The notes under the pieces are model-generated. The model had not been told where the DNA came from. It did not search any database and worked only from the letters and a program-made list of their open reading frames with translations. From JABCPE02 sp963516475 (lineage in GTDB: Bacteria > Bacteroidota > Bacteroidia > Flavobacteriales > Weeksellaceae), in assembly GCA_963516475.1 (NCBI GenBank), contig CAUQBR010000005.1, forward strand, positions 1-64,000: a stretch of 64,000 bases of DNA, in the 5' to 3' direction. Positions 1 to 7,677 of this stretch are shown piece after piece. A program made the position numbers and the translations under genes. The first letter of the stretch is position 1, and every line of letters starts with the position of its first letter.

Positions 1-3000
1 TGTCGCTCAATAACCTCATCTAACGGAATAGTGGCATAGGAGCGTTTTTCTTTACTCTGATATACCCCAAAGTAAAGATTAGTTCCTTTGGCTGTTTCTA
101 CATATTTTTGGGATTTAGTTCCGATTTCGCCAAGAGGAAACTTGCTTCCCTCTTCAAAAATACGCACTTTATAAATAGGCTGGTGATCTTTGCCATCATT
201 ATATTGGGCAATATTTTTATTCATCTCTTCTATACCTTCTGGAGAAAAAGCCAGTTCAGGACTTCCTTTATAAGCAAGGTAATTAAGTAATATTTTTTGT
301 ACCCCTGTATCAGTAATAGATGCTATTGTCTTCTCTGTAAAAGATGAATCTATACTTTTACGAGTGGCTGTGAGAATTTTCCCCTTACCTACTTTCACTC
401 TTTCTAAGGTAATTTTTCCAGAAATAGTTTCTTTATGCAAAGGTTTTCTGATAGCCCAGTTGATACCTTCTTGTTTCACTTTTTTCTTCACCATTTTACC
501 TCTCTCTTCCACCCATTTTTCATAGTAATTGGTAGCTTTATTGATTACTCTTAGGTTTTGTTTGAAACTCACAACTACCATTTCAAGTGCACTTCGCACA
601 TCTTGGGTAAAGGTATTCCATGGCTTTTTAAATGTCCAATTGTATTTGTCTTCAGCATTATCATTATATTTTTTCTCACATAGGACTGTTCTCAAATCTA
701 TTCGAGTGTTTTGTCTCTCTTCTTTAGCCTTATGTTTATCCAAAGCGTGCTGGTTATTCATATAATTGATATGACTGCGAGTAGCACAAGCGACAACCAA
801 AGCATCCAAAGCATGGTGACGATGATCTATTCGTTTCTTTTGGAAATCTTTAGCATGTTCAAGCGGAACAGTAGGAATCTTCTTTTGGTATTTTTCACTA
901 TATGTCGTAAATAATTCTGTCTGTGTCAGATTATTCATTCTCTCAAAACGAGGCAGGATAAGGTCATTCCATACATCATTCAGCCCCCAGTCTTGTTTCA
1001 GAGCGGCTGTAATTTTTCCTGTACATGGTATAATATTTTTAGAATTCACTCCATTATCCTCCTGAGGAGAACGAACAATATTAGAGAGAATTTGTGAAAT
1101 GAATTTACTGATATACCTTGTGTCATTGAGCTGTCTTTCTACCATTTTTTCTGGAATTTCCTCCATCAGCAGTTTGGCTTTCTTCCCTCGGTTATTGGCA
1201 AAATACTTATTGACCAGCTCTTTATACTCTTTTTCATTAAGGATTGTGACTTTTTTATTTAGCCCTATATCTAATATCTCTCCGCCATGTTTTTTTATAA
1301 ATTCTAAACCTAGCTGTGCGCCTTTTTGGGCATTAACAGCAGACTCGCATATCACTTTATTAGAAAGGCTGTCATCAAAAAATCTACTTTGAGGAATGAC
1401 ATGCTCTATCTGATATTCATCTGTAAACAATTTACTCAACGGAATTGGCTGCCCTGTGTAAGGAGATTCTTTTTCTTGTTCCAGCCAAAGTCTATATTTT
1501 TCCTGTTGAATAGGAGAATACGGACGGACATTTTCTGCACTTTTATTTTCAAATAACTCTTGTAATTCCTTTTTTACCTTCAGATTTGTTTCTTCATTTG
1601 CATTTATTTCCCTAGTCATTCTATTTCTTTCCTCGGCTGTTTTCTTTAGTTCCCTGCCAAGCTCTATATGTATCTCATCAAAGAAATTTTCTTCTCCTTT
1701 TCCATAGTATTCCCAAATGTCCTTTACCACTCGCAGAGTCTCTGTAACTACCTGTTCTACAATAGGATTCCTCAAAGAATGCTGTTTGAAGCCTTTTAGA
1801 TATTCTTCCAAATTAGAAGGAGAAGTCCAGTGCTGTATATCGGCTGCCTCTGAATGAATTCCATACACTATATACTGAGCCAGCCAAAGCGGCAATCCTT
1901 GAAAATCAGCTTCTTGGCTAAGCCGAAGTTTTTCAGCCTTTTCTCTCACAATGGTTTTAATACTCTCATTATCAACCCCATTGATAATGTCTGATATTCG
2001 CGCTTGTACTGGCTCAGAAATGTCGCTATAATTCCAGTATTTACCAAAACGCATCAGAGGAAGCAGTTTCTTGATTGCTTTTTCAGAAAATGCTCCGTAA
2101 TCACTTGGGTAAGGTTTTATTTTCTTAAAATTTTCTACAAAAGACTCTGTATCCAAATTATGTTTTTGTGCAAACTTCATCAGAGCCTTTTCGTATTCGT
2201 ATTTATCTGTTACAGAATATATTATATGCCAGAGCTGATATTCTGTATCTTTGGTTAAGAAATCATCTGGTATATTTTTTACTTCTTTCAGCCTTTTTTT
2301 AATCTCATATCCTGTTTCATTCATTGGATATTTTTTGCTGTCATTTTCCTCCTCATATACATAGTTCCAGCGGTATTTTATAATTTCTTTTTTCAGTTCT
2401 TTTTTTAGCTCTGTTTCTTTAGCAAAAGGATACATCTCTCTCAATGATTTCATTAAAAGAAATTCAAGTATAGATTTATTACTTACCTCTTTTTCAGACA
2501 TCAAAAACTCGTACAAAGTTTCTTTGTCCTCTATGGAAGAAATAAATTCAGAAGTAACATCTTTATCATCTTCTTTTCTATAAATTTTAAGATTAGAAAG
2601 CCATTGCAATACTCTAAATTCCTGATAATAAGGATTTGATTTAGAAATGACTTTTAGATAAGTTTTTCTTCTCTGTTTTGTTTCTTTGTCAATACAGAAA
2701 CGATATTCCAGAGAACAGCTTGATATATTTGATTTTTGGCTGCGCAGAGGTCTTTGATAGAAAATAATATCATTCAGGAACAAATGCACAAAGTCTTTTG
2801 AAGAAAGGCTGTTTTGGTGGATTTCATTATTTTTATACAATTCTCTTACACAATCCACAAAAAGCTCTTCCGTAAAAAGCTCTGGCTGAAGGGCTACCTG
2901 TTTTTCTAAAATAGCCTTTAATTCTTCTTTATAGAACTTTCGTTCGATGGTTCGGACTAATTTTCCTTTTATTTTCTGATTAGGATTTTGTAATAGATGG

Positions 3001-3935
3001 TCGTAGATATATTCGCCCACTGTTTTCTCTGAAAGAGTAATATTCTGCTCTGTCTTCTTTTTAAGTAAATTCCAATCATCTTCGCTGGGTGCTCTGAAAG
3101 AGCGTTTTTCTTTGCCTTCTTTATCCAGTTTTATAGAACCATCCTCGTTTAGTTCTGTCGTTACTATAAAATCTCGCACCTTCCCTTTCCAATCTTCCAA
3201 TGAAATCTTACTAGCTCTACGATACACCCATCCATTTTCTAAATGTATAGAATACCATATTTCTCCTTTATTATTAGGCGTATCAGCTATTACATCTGTT
3301 ATTTCTAAAGAATAAAATTCTACATTTTTAGTAGATTTTTCTTCCTCCTCACCTCGCAACTGGTAGTATCCTCTTTTCTGATTAAAATTCAGAATTATCC
3401 AAGCCAATTCTTCCTTGCTAATTTTCTCCTGCAAAGCCTTTTTTCTTAAATAATAAATCGTCCAGTCATAAGGAATTTTACTCTCTTCGCCATTAGATTT
3501 TATGTAAAATAACTGAGGCTGGTGTTTTTTAAAATCCTCAACCATTTCATTGAAACTTTCTAAAAATATAAAGCCTTCATTATTATATGCCAGTTTAGGC
3601 TCAGAATCTCCTATAAATTTACCAAAACGCTTTGTGAAGTCTATTTGCGCATCATAATGAGCAGGCAAAAATCCTAACAAATGGAGAACTCTGTGCAGCC
3701 TTTCCCTACGGAGCAGATGCCGTTCTCTTAGTCGGCGTATACCACGAAACTCTGTTCTTTCCGCCGTTTGGGAGACTTTATTTCCTCTCTCAAACTCTCC
3801 TAAAATTCCCTGTTCCATAGGAATAATCCTACTTCCCAGCCCAAGAATCTTCCCTTGTTTATTATCAAAATCTTGTTCAATAAGTGCCCATCCAATAGAG
3901 TTTGAGCCTAAATCTAAGCCTAAAATATGTTTCAT
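1..3935 (-). CDS. cas9: CRISPR-associated endonuclease Cas9, type II-C (partial, C-terminus beyond left edge)
   Basis: RNA-guided DNA endonuclease of a type II CRISPR system. The minus-strand frame from the ATG at 3935 is open through 1311 codons to the window edge. The protein starts MKHILGLDLGSNSIGWAL, a RuvC-I motif with catalytic Asp8. An Arg-rich bridge helix lies at about residues 58-85 (RGIRRLRERHLLRRERL). RuvC-II Glu758 sits in HIELGREL, the HNH His845 in IEHVIPQSRFF, and RuvC-III His1041/Asp1044 in HHALDAL. All four motifs are in one frame, so no frameshift is evident and the nuclease should be active on both strands. The length already seen and the lineage fit Bacteroidota II-C enzymes of roughly 1400 residues, so part of the PAM-interacting C-terminus is missing from view. 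cas1, cas2 and the array are not in the window; in this family they usually follow cas9. The divergent tracrRNA lies immediately upstream. Confidence 0.97.
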   Translation of the reverse strand, partial: MKHILGLDLGSNSIGWALIEQDFDNKQGKILGLGSRIIPMEQGILGEFERGNKVSQTAERTEFRGIRRLRERHLLRRERLHRVLHLLGFLPAHYDAQIDFTKRFGKFIGDSEPKLAYNNEGFIFLESFNEMVEDFKKHQPQLFYIKSNGEESKIPYDWTIYYLRKKALQEKISKEELAWIILNFNQKRGYYQLRGEEEEKSTKNVEFYSLEITDVIADTPNNKGEIWYSIHLENGWVYRRASKISLEDWKGKVRDFIVTTELNEDGSIKLDKEGKEKRSFRAPSEDDWNLLKKKTEQNITLSEKTVGEYIYDHLLQNPNQKIKGKLVRTIERKFYKEELKAILEKQVALQPELFTEELFVDCVRELYKNNEIHQNSLSSKDFVHLFLNDIIFYQRPLRSQKSNISSCSLEYRFCIDKETKQRRKTYLKVISKSNPYYQEFRVLQWLSNLKIYRKEDDKDVTSEFISSIEDKETLYEFLMSEKEVSNKSILEFLLMKSLREMYPFAKETELKKELKKEIIKYRWNYVYEEENDSKKYPMNETGYEIKKRLKEVKNIPDDFLTKDTEYQLWHIIYSVTDKYEYEKALMKFAQKHNLDTESFVENFKKIKPYPSDYGAFSEKAIKKLLPLMRFGKYWNYSDISEPVQARISDIINGVDNESIKTIVREKAEKLRLSQEADFQGLPLWLAQYIVYGIHSEAADIQHWTSPSNLEEYLKGFKQHSLRNPIVEQVVTETLRVVKDIWEYYGKGEENFFDEIHIELGRELKKTAEERNRMTREINANEETNLKVKKELQELFENKSAENVRPYSPIQQEKYRLWLEQEKESPYTGQPIPLSKLFTDEYQIEHVIPQSRFFDDSLSNKVICESAVNAQKGAQLGLEFIKKHGGEILDIGLNKKVTILNEKEYKELVNKYFANNRGKKAKLLMEEIPEKMVERQLNDTRYISKFISQILSNIVRSPQEDNGVNSKNIIPCTGKITAALKQDWGLNDVWNDLILPRFERMNNLTQTELFTTYSEKYQKKIPTVPLEHAKDFQKKRIDHRHHALDALVVACATRSHINYMNNQHALDKHKAKEERQNTRIDLRTVLCEKKYNDNAEDKYNWTFKKPWNTFTQDVRSALEMVVVSFKQNLRVINKATNYYEKWVEERGKMVKKKVKQEGINWAIRKPLHKETISGKITLERVKVGKGKILTATRKSIDSSFTEKTIASITDTGVQKILLNYLAYKGSPELAFSPEGIEEMNKNIAQYNDGKDHQPIYKVRIFEEGSKFPLGEIGTKSQKYVETAKGTNLYFGVYQSKEKRSYATIPLDEVIER

Positions 3936-3958
3936 TGCTATATTTTTACAATTAATAC

Positions 3959-3966
3959 CAAATTTA
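3959..3966 (-). promoter_or_regulatory. predicted cas9 promoter -7 box
   Basis: TAAATTTG on the minus strand matches the Bacteroidota TAnnTTTG -7 element, 23 nt before the cas9 ATG. I see no good -33 TTTG at the right distance, so it may be weak. It lies back to back with the tracrRNA promoter. Confidence 0.45.
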
Positions 3967-3990
3967 GTTAAAATTTTCTTAAAATATAGG

Positions 3991-4022
3991 TTTGGAAATA
4001 CGAAAGATTTGATATATCTTTG
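3991..4022 (+). promoter_or_regulatory. predicted tracrRNA promoter
   Basis: TTTG (3991-3994), a 20-nt spacer, then TATCTTTG (4015-4022) is an exact match to the Bacteroidota housekeeping promoter pattern. It predicts a transcript start near 4029, just before the anti-repeat. Confidence 0.8.
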
Positions 4023-4028
4023 CTATAT

Positions 4029-4106
4029 ATTTGAAAGCAACTCACAATAAGGATGATTCCGTTGTGAAAACATCTAGCGCCTCGACTATCTTCGGGGCTT
4101 TTTTAT
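4029..4106 (+). ncRNA. tracrRNA of the type II-C CRISPR system
   Basis: Trans-activating RNA that pairs with the crRNA repeat and is bound by Cas9. It lies directly upstream of cas9 on the opposite strand. The 5' part TTTGAAAGCAACTCACAAT (4030-4048) is an anti-repeat of the form seen in Bacteroidota II-C loci, whose repeats begin G/ATTGTGA.TTGCTTTCAAA. It is followed by a nexus-like segment containing GGATGATTCCGTTGTGAAAACAT and a terminal hairpin with a U run. The start is inferred from the promoter and the end from the terminator. The repeat array itself is not visible, so the pairing partner is predicted rather than seen. Confidence 0.88.
4079..4106 (+). terminator. intrinsic terminator of tracrRNA
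   Basis: GCCTCG/CGGGGC arms form a 6-bp stem with an 8-nt loop, followed by six T residues. This hairpin is probably also the 3' stem-loop of the mature tracrRNA. Confidence 0.8.
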
Positions 4107-4111
4107 TTCAT

Positions 4112-4139
4112 AAAAAAATCCCTTAAATTAAGGGATTTT
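4112..4139 (-). terminator. intrinsic terminator of the sigma/membrane-protein operon
   Basis: An 8-bp perfect stem (AATCCCTT/AAGGGATT) is followed on the minus strand by seven T residues, just after the stop codon of the membrane protein gene. Confidence 0.8.
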
Positions 4140-4143
4140 AGCT

Positions 4144-4791
4144 TCACTCTTCCATTCGGCTGAGTTCTTCGTAGTTTTGTTTTAGTTTATGTAGTAGTTT
4201 TCCATAAACGAGATGATAAATAAATCTTAGGAATAAAGCAAAAATGAAAATGAACATTAAAAGAGGAATAAACATTACAAACGCAAAAAGATACAATTCT
4301 TCTAATTCTGTTCCCTTCAAAGTATTATATTGTATATAAAATGTCAATATCATACTGATGATAAAAAACACCACAACTTCTCCTAAAAATATCCTAATAT
4401 ACCATTGGATACATTTTTTCATCAGGAGGATTTTTTCCATCAGTTTTTTAGGGTTTTCTTCTTTTTTTATTTTAAAATTTAAGTATAAAAGCAAACCAAT
4501 AAAAACATATGGTAAATAAGTAGCAAACTCTCCTAAAACATACAATGTTCCCTTTATAAGTGGGGTGTTGTTTAATGCTTCATAATATTCCTTATCTTCC
4601 GAAGAAGAAGGCATTAAATACCCAATTAAAAACCAAAATCCCAGCTCCAATAAAGCAATGATAAACACCCATTTTGCGATGGAAACAGACCTTTTTTTGG
4701 TCATTGCGAAAAGTTCTTTTTCTGTATAATTTTTGAACTCATCGGATTTATTTTCTTTCCAGTCTTTTTTTAGCAATTCTAATTCGTCCAT
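4144..4791 (-). CDS. hypothetical membrane protein paired with ECF sigma factor (putative anti-sigma or sigma partner)
   Basis: 215 residues. A charged cytoplasmic N-terminus (MDELELLKKDWKENKS) is followed by about four hydrophobic segments, near residues 38-60, 85-105, 130-155 and 165-190. The gene begins 4 nt after the stop of an ECF sigma factor gene, so the two are almost certainly co-transcribed. In flavobacteria this sigma/membrane-protein pair is common; the membrane member is often given uninformative database names. By position it could hold or release the sigma factor at the membrane, but no recognised anti-sigma domain can be read from the sequence. Its function is therefore an inference from context. 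Confidence 0.75.
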   Translation of the reverse strand: MDELELLKKDWKENKSDEFKNYTEKELFAMTKKRSVSIAKWVFIIALLELGFWFLIGYLMPSSSEDKEYYEALNNTPLIKGTLYVLGEFATYLPYVFIGLLLYLNFKIKKEENPKKLMEKILLMKKCIQWYIRIFLGEVVVFFIISMILTFYIQYNTLKGTELEELYLFAFVMFIPLLMFIFIFALFLRFIYHLVYGKLLHKLKQNYEELSRMEE

Positions 4792-4795
4792 AGCC

Positions 4796-5287
4796 TTATT
4801 TTTTGATGAGGGTTTTTAGTTTTTCTTTTGCACGGTTCATTTTCACACGGGCGTTTCCTTCCGTTATGCCTAGTATCTCGGAAATTTCTCGGTAGGGCTT
4901 GTCATCCAGATACATCATGATGAGGGCTTTTTCCACATCAGACAGCTGGTGTATAGCATCATACATAGCCTGTATCTGTGCGGTCTGGCCATCGTTTTCT
5001 TCCGCTATTTTTATCTCGGGAAGAATCTCCATAGAGTCCGCAGGGACATCTCTTTTCGGCTTTCGGAATAGTGCTAGTGCGGTATTCAGCCCAATGCGAT
5101 AAGCCCAAGTGGAAAATTTGGCTTCTCCACGGAAATTAGGATAGGCTTTCCAAAGCTGAATTACAATCTCCTGAAAAAGGTCTTCGTGGTCGCTGGGATT
5201 GTCCATATAGATTTTACAAATCTTATGGATTATCCTCTGGTTTTCATTTAGTTGCTTGATAAACTCCTGCTGCTGTTCGGCTTTCAT
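4796..5287 (-). CDS. ECF-type RNA polymerase sigma factor (sigma-70 family)
   Basis: 163 residues, the usual size for an extracytoplasmic-function sigma factor. Region 2 is visible at about residues 33-70 (DHEDLFQEIVIQLWKAYPNF, then FSTWAYRIGLN), which binds core polymerase and the -10 element. Region 4 is at about 113-160 (LSDVEKALIMMYLDDKPYREI then ILGITEGNARVKMNRAKEKL), the helix-turn-helix for the -35 element. It leads a two-gene unit with the membrane protein downstream. A perfect palindrome (5424-5441) and a small ORF lie upstream, so the gene may be under its own or another regulator. The regulon is unknown. Confidence 0.93.
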   Translation of the reverse strand: MKAEQQQEFIKQLNENQRIIHKICKIYMDNPSDHEDLFQEIVIQLWKAYPNFRGEAKFSTWAYRIGLNTALALFRKPKRDVPADSMEILPEIKIAEENDGQTAQIQAMYDAIHQLSDVEKALIMMYLDDKPYREISEILGITEGNARVKMNRAKEKLKTLIKK

Positions 5288-5296
5288 AAAATGCTT

Positions 5297-5389
5297 TTAA
5301 AAGTTTATCAAAGAAAAACCAACCCAAAATAAATCCTTTCTCTTGGTAATCATCTCCGCTAAATCTTTTTTATTTTGACTTGTTTTCAT
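5297..5389 (-). CDS. possible 30-residue small ORF upstream of the sigma factor
   Basis: An ATG-started frame encodes a 30-residue peptide that begins MKTSQNKKDLAEMITK and ends FSLINF. It ends 9 nt before the sigma factor ATG, so translation could be coupled. It is basic at the N-terminus and hydrophobic at the C-terminus. I do not recognise it, and it could be a chance frame in the leader. The rest of the 316-nt gap 5288-5603 holds the palindrome, an AT-rich stretch and the terminator of the next gene. Confidence 0.25.
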   Translation of the reverse strand: MKTSQNKKDLAEMITKRKDLFWVGFSLINF

Positions 5390-5423
5390 TTGTCTTGATT
5401 TTAATTATTTAAACTCTAACTTT

Positions 5424-5441
5424 TATAAAATGCATTTTATA
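5424..5441. promoter_or_regulatory. perfect 18-bp palindrome, candidate operator
   Basis: TATAAAATGCATTTTATA is self-complementary over 18 bp. It lies about 140 bp upstream of the sigma factor start. The half-site ATAAAATGC recurs at 5286-5294, over the sigma start codon. It recurs in reverse at 6111-6119, touching the -7 box of the neighbouring lipoprotein gene. A dimeric DNA-binding protein is the simplest reading. Confidence 0.45.
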
Positions 5442-5566
5442 CCCACATTAGTGCAGGAAATATTTTTTTCGTTACAAAATATGATTACCAAAGCTTCAAA
5501 ACATTGTCAATGAATACTTTATTTTTTAATTAAAAAAGAAAAACAACTCCACTGCCCCAGCAAGAA

Positions 5567-5597
5567 ATAAAAATCCCCAAGATATAATCTTAGGGAA
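5567..5597 (-). terminator. intrinsic terminator of lipoprotein gene
   Basis: A 10-bp stem (TCCCTAAGAT/ATCTTGGGGA on the minus strand, one G-T pair) with a 3-nt loop is followed by a T-rich tract, a few bases after the stop codon. Confidence 0.75.
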
Positions 5598-5603
5598 TAT
5601 TTT

Positions 5604-6077
5604 TTAGTTTTGTCTTACATAGAAGTGAACTTCTTTATCAGTAACTCCATCTCCATCCTTATCATATCTCCACTTTACAAGACCAAGATTATTAGCATCT
5701 AGTAAAAAAACCTCTACTTCATACCCATCCTCATCTCCAAGATATATATGCTTTAAAATTTTAGCTGTGGAATTATATTCATACCTACTCTCTTCATCTT
5801 CAACTGGCTTACACTCTCCACCACTAAGTGTCAAAAATTCCCTATCAATGCGTACCCCTTCTGCTCTAAACTCTATGTTATCTTTTTTTGAACATTTACC
5901 AGGATGTATTTCATGTATTACAGAACCATCCGCTCCACTGATAACTTTTGCTATTTCATACCTCCATGTCCCTAGGATAGGAGAAACTGGCTCTGGTGCA
6001 ATTTCATCTGTACCATTGTTTCTGTTACACGCTACTAAACTAACTAATGTCGTAGCAACTAATAAAAGTTTTTTCAT
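5604..6077 (-). CDS. lipocalin-like lipoprotein
   Basis: 157 residues with a lipoprotein signal peptide ending in the lipobox SLVAC (Cys about residue 17), so it is lipid-anchored and probably outer-membrane or periplasmic. The mature part opens with PILGTWRYE and has alternating strand-like segments, which fits the small lipocalin-like lipoproteins common in Bacteroidota. Late in the sequence is a calcium-loop-like DKDGDGVTD stretch. It is downstream of susD but has its own predicted promoter (6103-6110) and a likely terminator between, so it is probably a separate unit. No substrate can be inferred. Confidence 0.75.
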   Translation of the reverse strand: MKKLLLVATTLVSLVACNRNNGTDEIAPEPVSPILGTWRYEIAKVISGADGSVIHEIHPGKCSKKDNIEFRAEGVRIDREFLTLSGGECKPVEDEESRYEYNSTAKILKHIYLGDEDGYEVEVFLLDANNLGLVKWRYDKDGDGVTDKEVHFYVRQN

Positions 6078-6102
6078 AATTCTATAAATTTAAAATTCTT
6101 AA

Positions 6103-6110
6103 CAAATATA
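6103..6110 (-). promoter_or_regulatory. predicted promoter -7 box of lipoprotein gene
   Basis: TATATTTG on the minus strand, 25 nt before the lipoprotein ATG. It is abutted upstream by ATAAAATGC, a half-site of the palindrome at 5424-5441. Confidence 0.5.
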
Positions 6111-6125
6111 GCATTTTATTTCCTT

Positions 6126-6165
6126 AAAAACAAACCCGATGAAAGAAATTTCTATCTTCAGCGGG
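6126..6165 (-). terminator. probable terminator after susD
   Basis: An imperfect hairpin (CCCG...CGGG closing pairs and a long A/T-rich stem) is followed on the minus strand by a T-rich run. The stem has mismatches, so efficiency is uncertain. Confidence 0.5.
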
Positions 6166-6181
6166 CTATGGTTTTCATGGC

Positions 6182-7663
6182 TTATCTCACTGGGTTTTGA
6201 ACAATATTAGGATTGTTACTCACCTCACTCTGCGGAATCTGGAAACGGTATTGGTTATAGTCCGTAGAATAACTACGATTAAACTTCCCAAAAGTATGGT
6301 TAGAACCAGGATAATCCCTCACCAAATCCACTCCAAGGCGTTTCATATCAAACCAAGCGTAGCCTTCGCCCCAGAGTTCTATTCTCTTTTGCAGGATAAT
6401 TTCATCTATGAGGCTCTGTCCAGAATTCGTGGAAAGTGTGTATCCTGTATCTCTTACAGAAGTAATATCATAGAGCACCTGTCTCGCCTGAACTGTCTGC
6501 CCAAGTCTCGCGAAAGCCTCCGCTTCTATATAGTAAAGCGAAGCCGCTCTGATGTAGATATAGTCCCCCTCAAAGAAAGTCAAATCCTTAAACTTCCTGC
6601 TCACATACGGCGGATGGTTTTTGGTCTTTCCGTTAAAGGTATAGTTGGATGCCGTAGCCCCGTTGAACACTTGTTTTCTGTAATCGGTGCTTGGGATTTG
6701 GTCGTACAATCTTTTATCAATGATTTTATAAATCCCTGCTGCTCCCGCATAGCCTTCGTTCATGCTGTCATACATAGAGAAGAACGAAGCGTAGTGGTTA
6801 CCGATGTTTTTGGTCTGTAAAGAATTATCAAATCCCCAGATAATCTCTGGATTGGTTTTTAGAGAAAATCCTGCACCTGTATAATCCGCCTGAGACATCA
6901 GTGTTTTGCCTGTTCGGGCTTCATGAGCATAGGCTGCCGCTCTGGTATAATCTCCAGTTTCAAGGTAAATATCCGCCGCGATGGCTTTGGCTGCCCTTTG
7001 GTCTATCTGTGCAATATTTCGCTGAGTGAAACCATTTAGCGAAGTGATGGCGTTTTCTATATCACTGGTTATCTGCGTATAGACTTCAGCTACAGTAGCC
7101 CTTGCTCTCGGTGTTTCTGGGCTGGAAGCAGTAGTTACCAACGGCACTCCCAGTTCATTCTGATGACCAACATAAGTAAGTGCGTAAAATCTCACCAAAT
7201 TAAAATAACTATATGCACGAAGCGCCAAAAGCTGACCATAGATGTGTCGGTTTTCATTATTTACGCCTATGCCTTCTATCTTCTCTATCAGACGATTGAT
7301 ATCAAAGATTTTAGAATAAAATGTATTCCAAACGATTTCGTTGGTAAAGTTGTCGCTTTGTCTCGCTTCATAGTTGTAATATCTCCCAAGGTGCTGCTGT
7401 TTTGCCTGAATAAGGTCATTGGAAAGCAAATCAACTCCTGCTTTTATGGACATTATCCCAAAATCCGTGTGAGTAGTAGTTCCACCCGAACCATTATTTC
7501 TAAATCCAAGATAAATTCCACTAAGGTAATTATTTAAAGAAGCTGCATCATCAGGAAGTTGATCTTCCCATACTAGTTTTGCAGGCTCTGTTTCTAATTC
7601 TCTATTGCAGCTTAAAAGTGATAGGGCAACGAATGCTCCTGCTAATATTTTATTGATTTTCAT
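6182..7663 (-). CDS. SusD/RagB family nutrient-binding outer-membrane lipoprotein
   Basis: 493 residues. The lipoprotein signal ends in LSLLSC (Cys about residue 19). The body has the SusD pattern of TPR-like helices: RAYSYFNLVRFYALTYV near 150-165, and RAAKAIAADIYLETGDY near 225-240. The family C-terminal motif ELWGEGYAWFDMKRLG is near 430. SusD proteins cap the SusC barrel on the cell surface and capture the ligand. The gene starts 14 nt after susC and shares its transcript. No enzyme genes that would reveal the substrate lie next to the pair. Confidence 0.95.
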   Translation of the reverse strand: MKINKILAGAFVALSLLSCNRELETEPAKLVWEDQLPDDAASLNNYLSGIYLGFRNNGSGGTTTHTDFGIMSIKAGVDLLSNDLIQAKQQHLGRYYNYEARQSDNFTNEIVWNTFYSKIFDINRLIEKIEGIGVNNENRHIYGQLLALRAYSYFNLVRFYALTYVGHQNELGVPLVTTASSPETPRARATVAEVYTQITSDIENAITSLNGFTQRNIAQIDQRAAKAIAADIYLETGDYTRAAAYAHEARTGKTLMSQADYTGAGFSLKTNPEIIWGFDNSLQTKNIGNHYASFFSMYDSMNEGYAGAAGIYKIIDKRLYDQIPSTDYRKQVFNGATASNYTFNGKTKNHPPYVSRKFKDLTFFEGDYIYIRAASLYYIEAEAFARLGQTVQARQVLYDITSVRDTGYTLSTNSGQSLIDEIILQKRIELWGEGYAWFDMKRLGVDLVRDYPGSNHTFGKFNRSYSTDYNQYRFQIPQSEVSNNPNIVQNPVR

Positions 7664-7677
7664 AACTTTTTTAAAAA

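Noticed and set aside
108..3315. Several plus-strand open frames of 60-97 codons in the first 3.3 kb
   Set aside because: They lie antisense to cas9, whose minus-strand frame is continuous and carries all catalytic motifs.
6197..6820. 207-codon plus-strand frame opposite susD
   Set aside because: The minus strand encodes an intact SusD with lipobox and family motifs; the antisense frame has no recognisable features.
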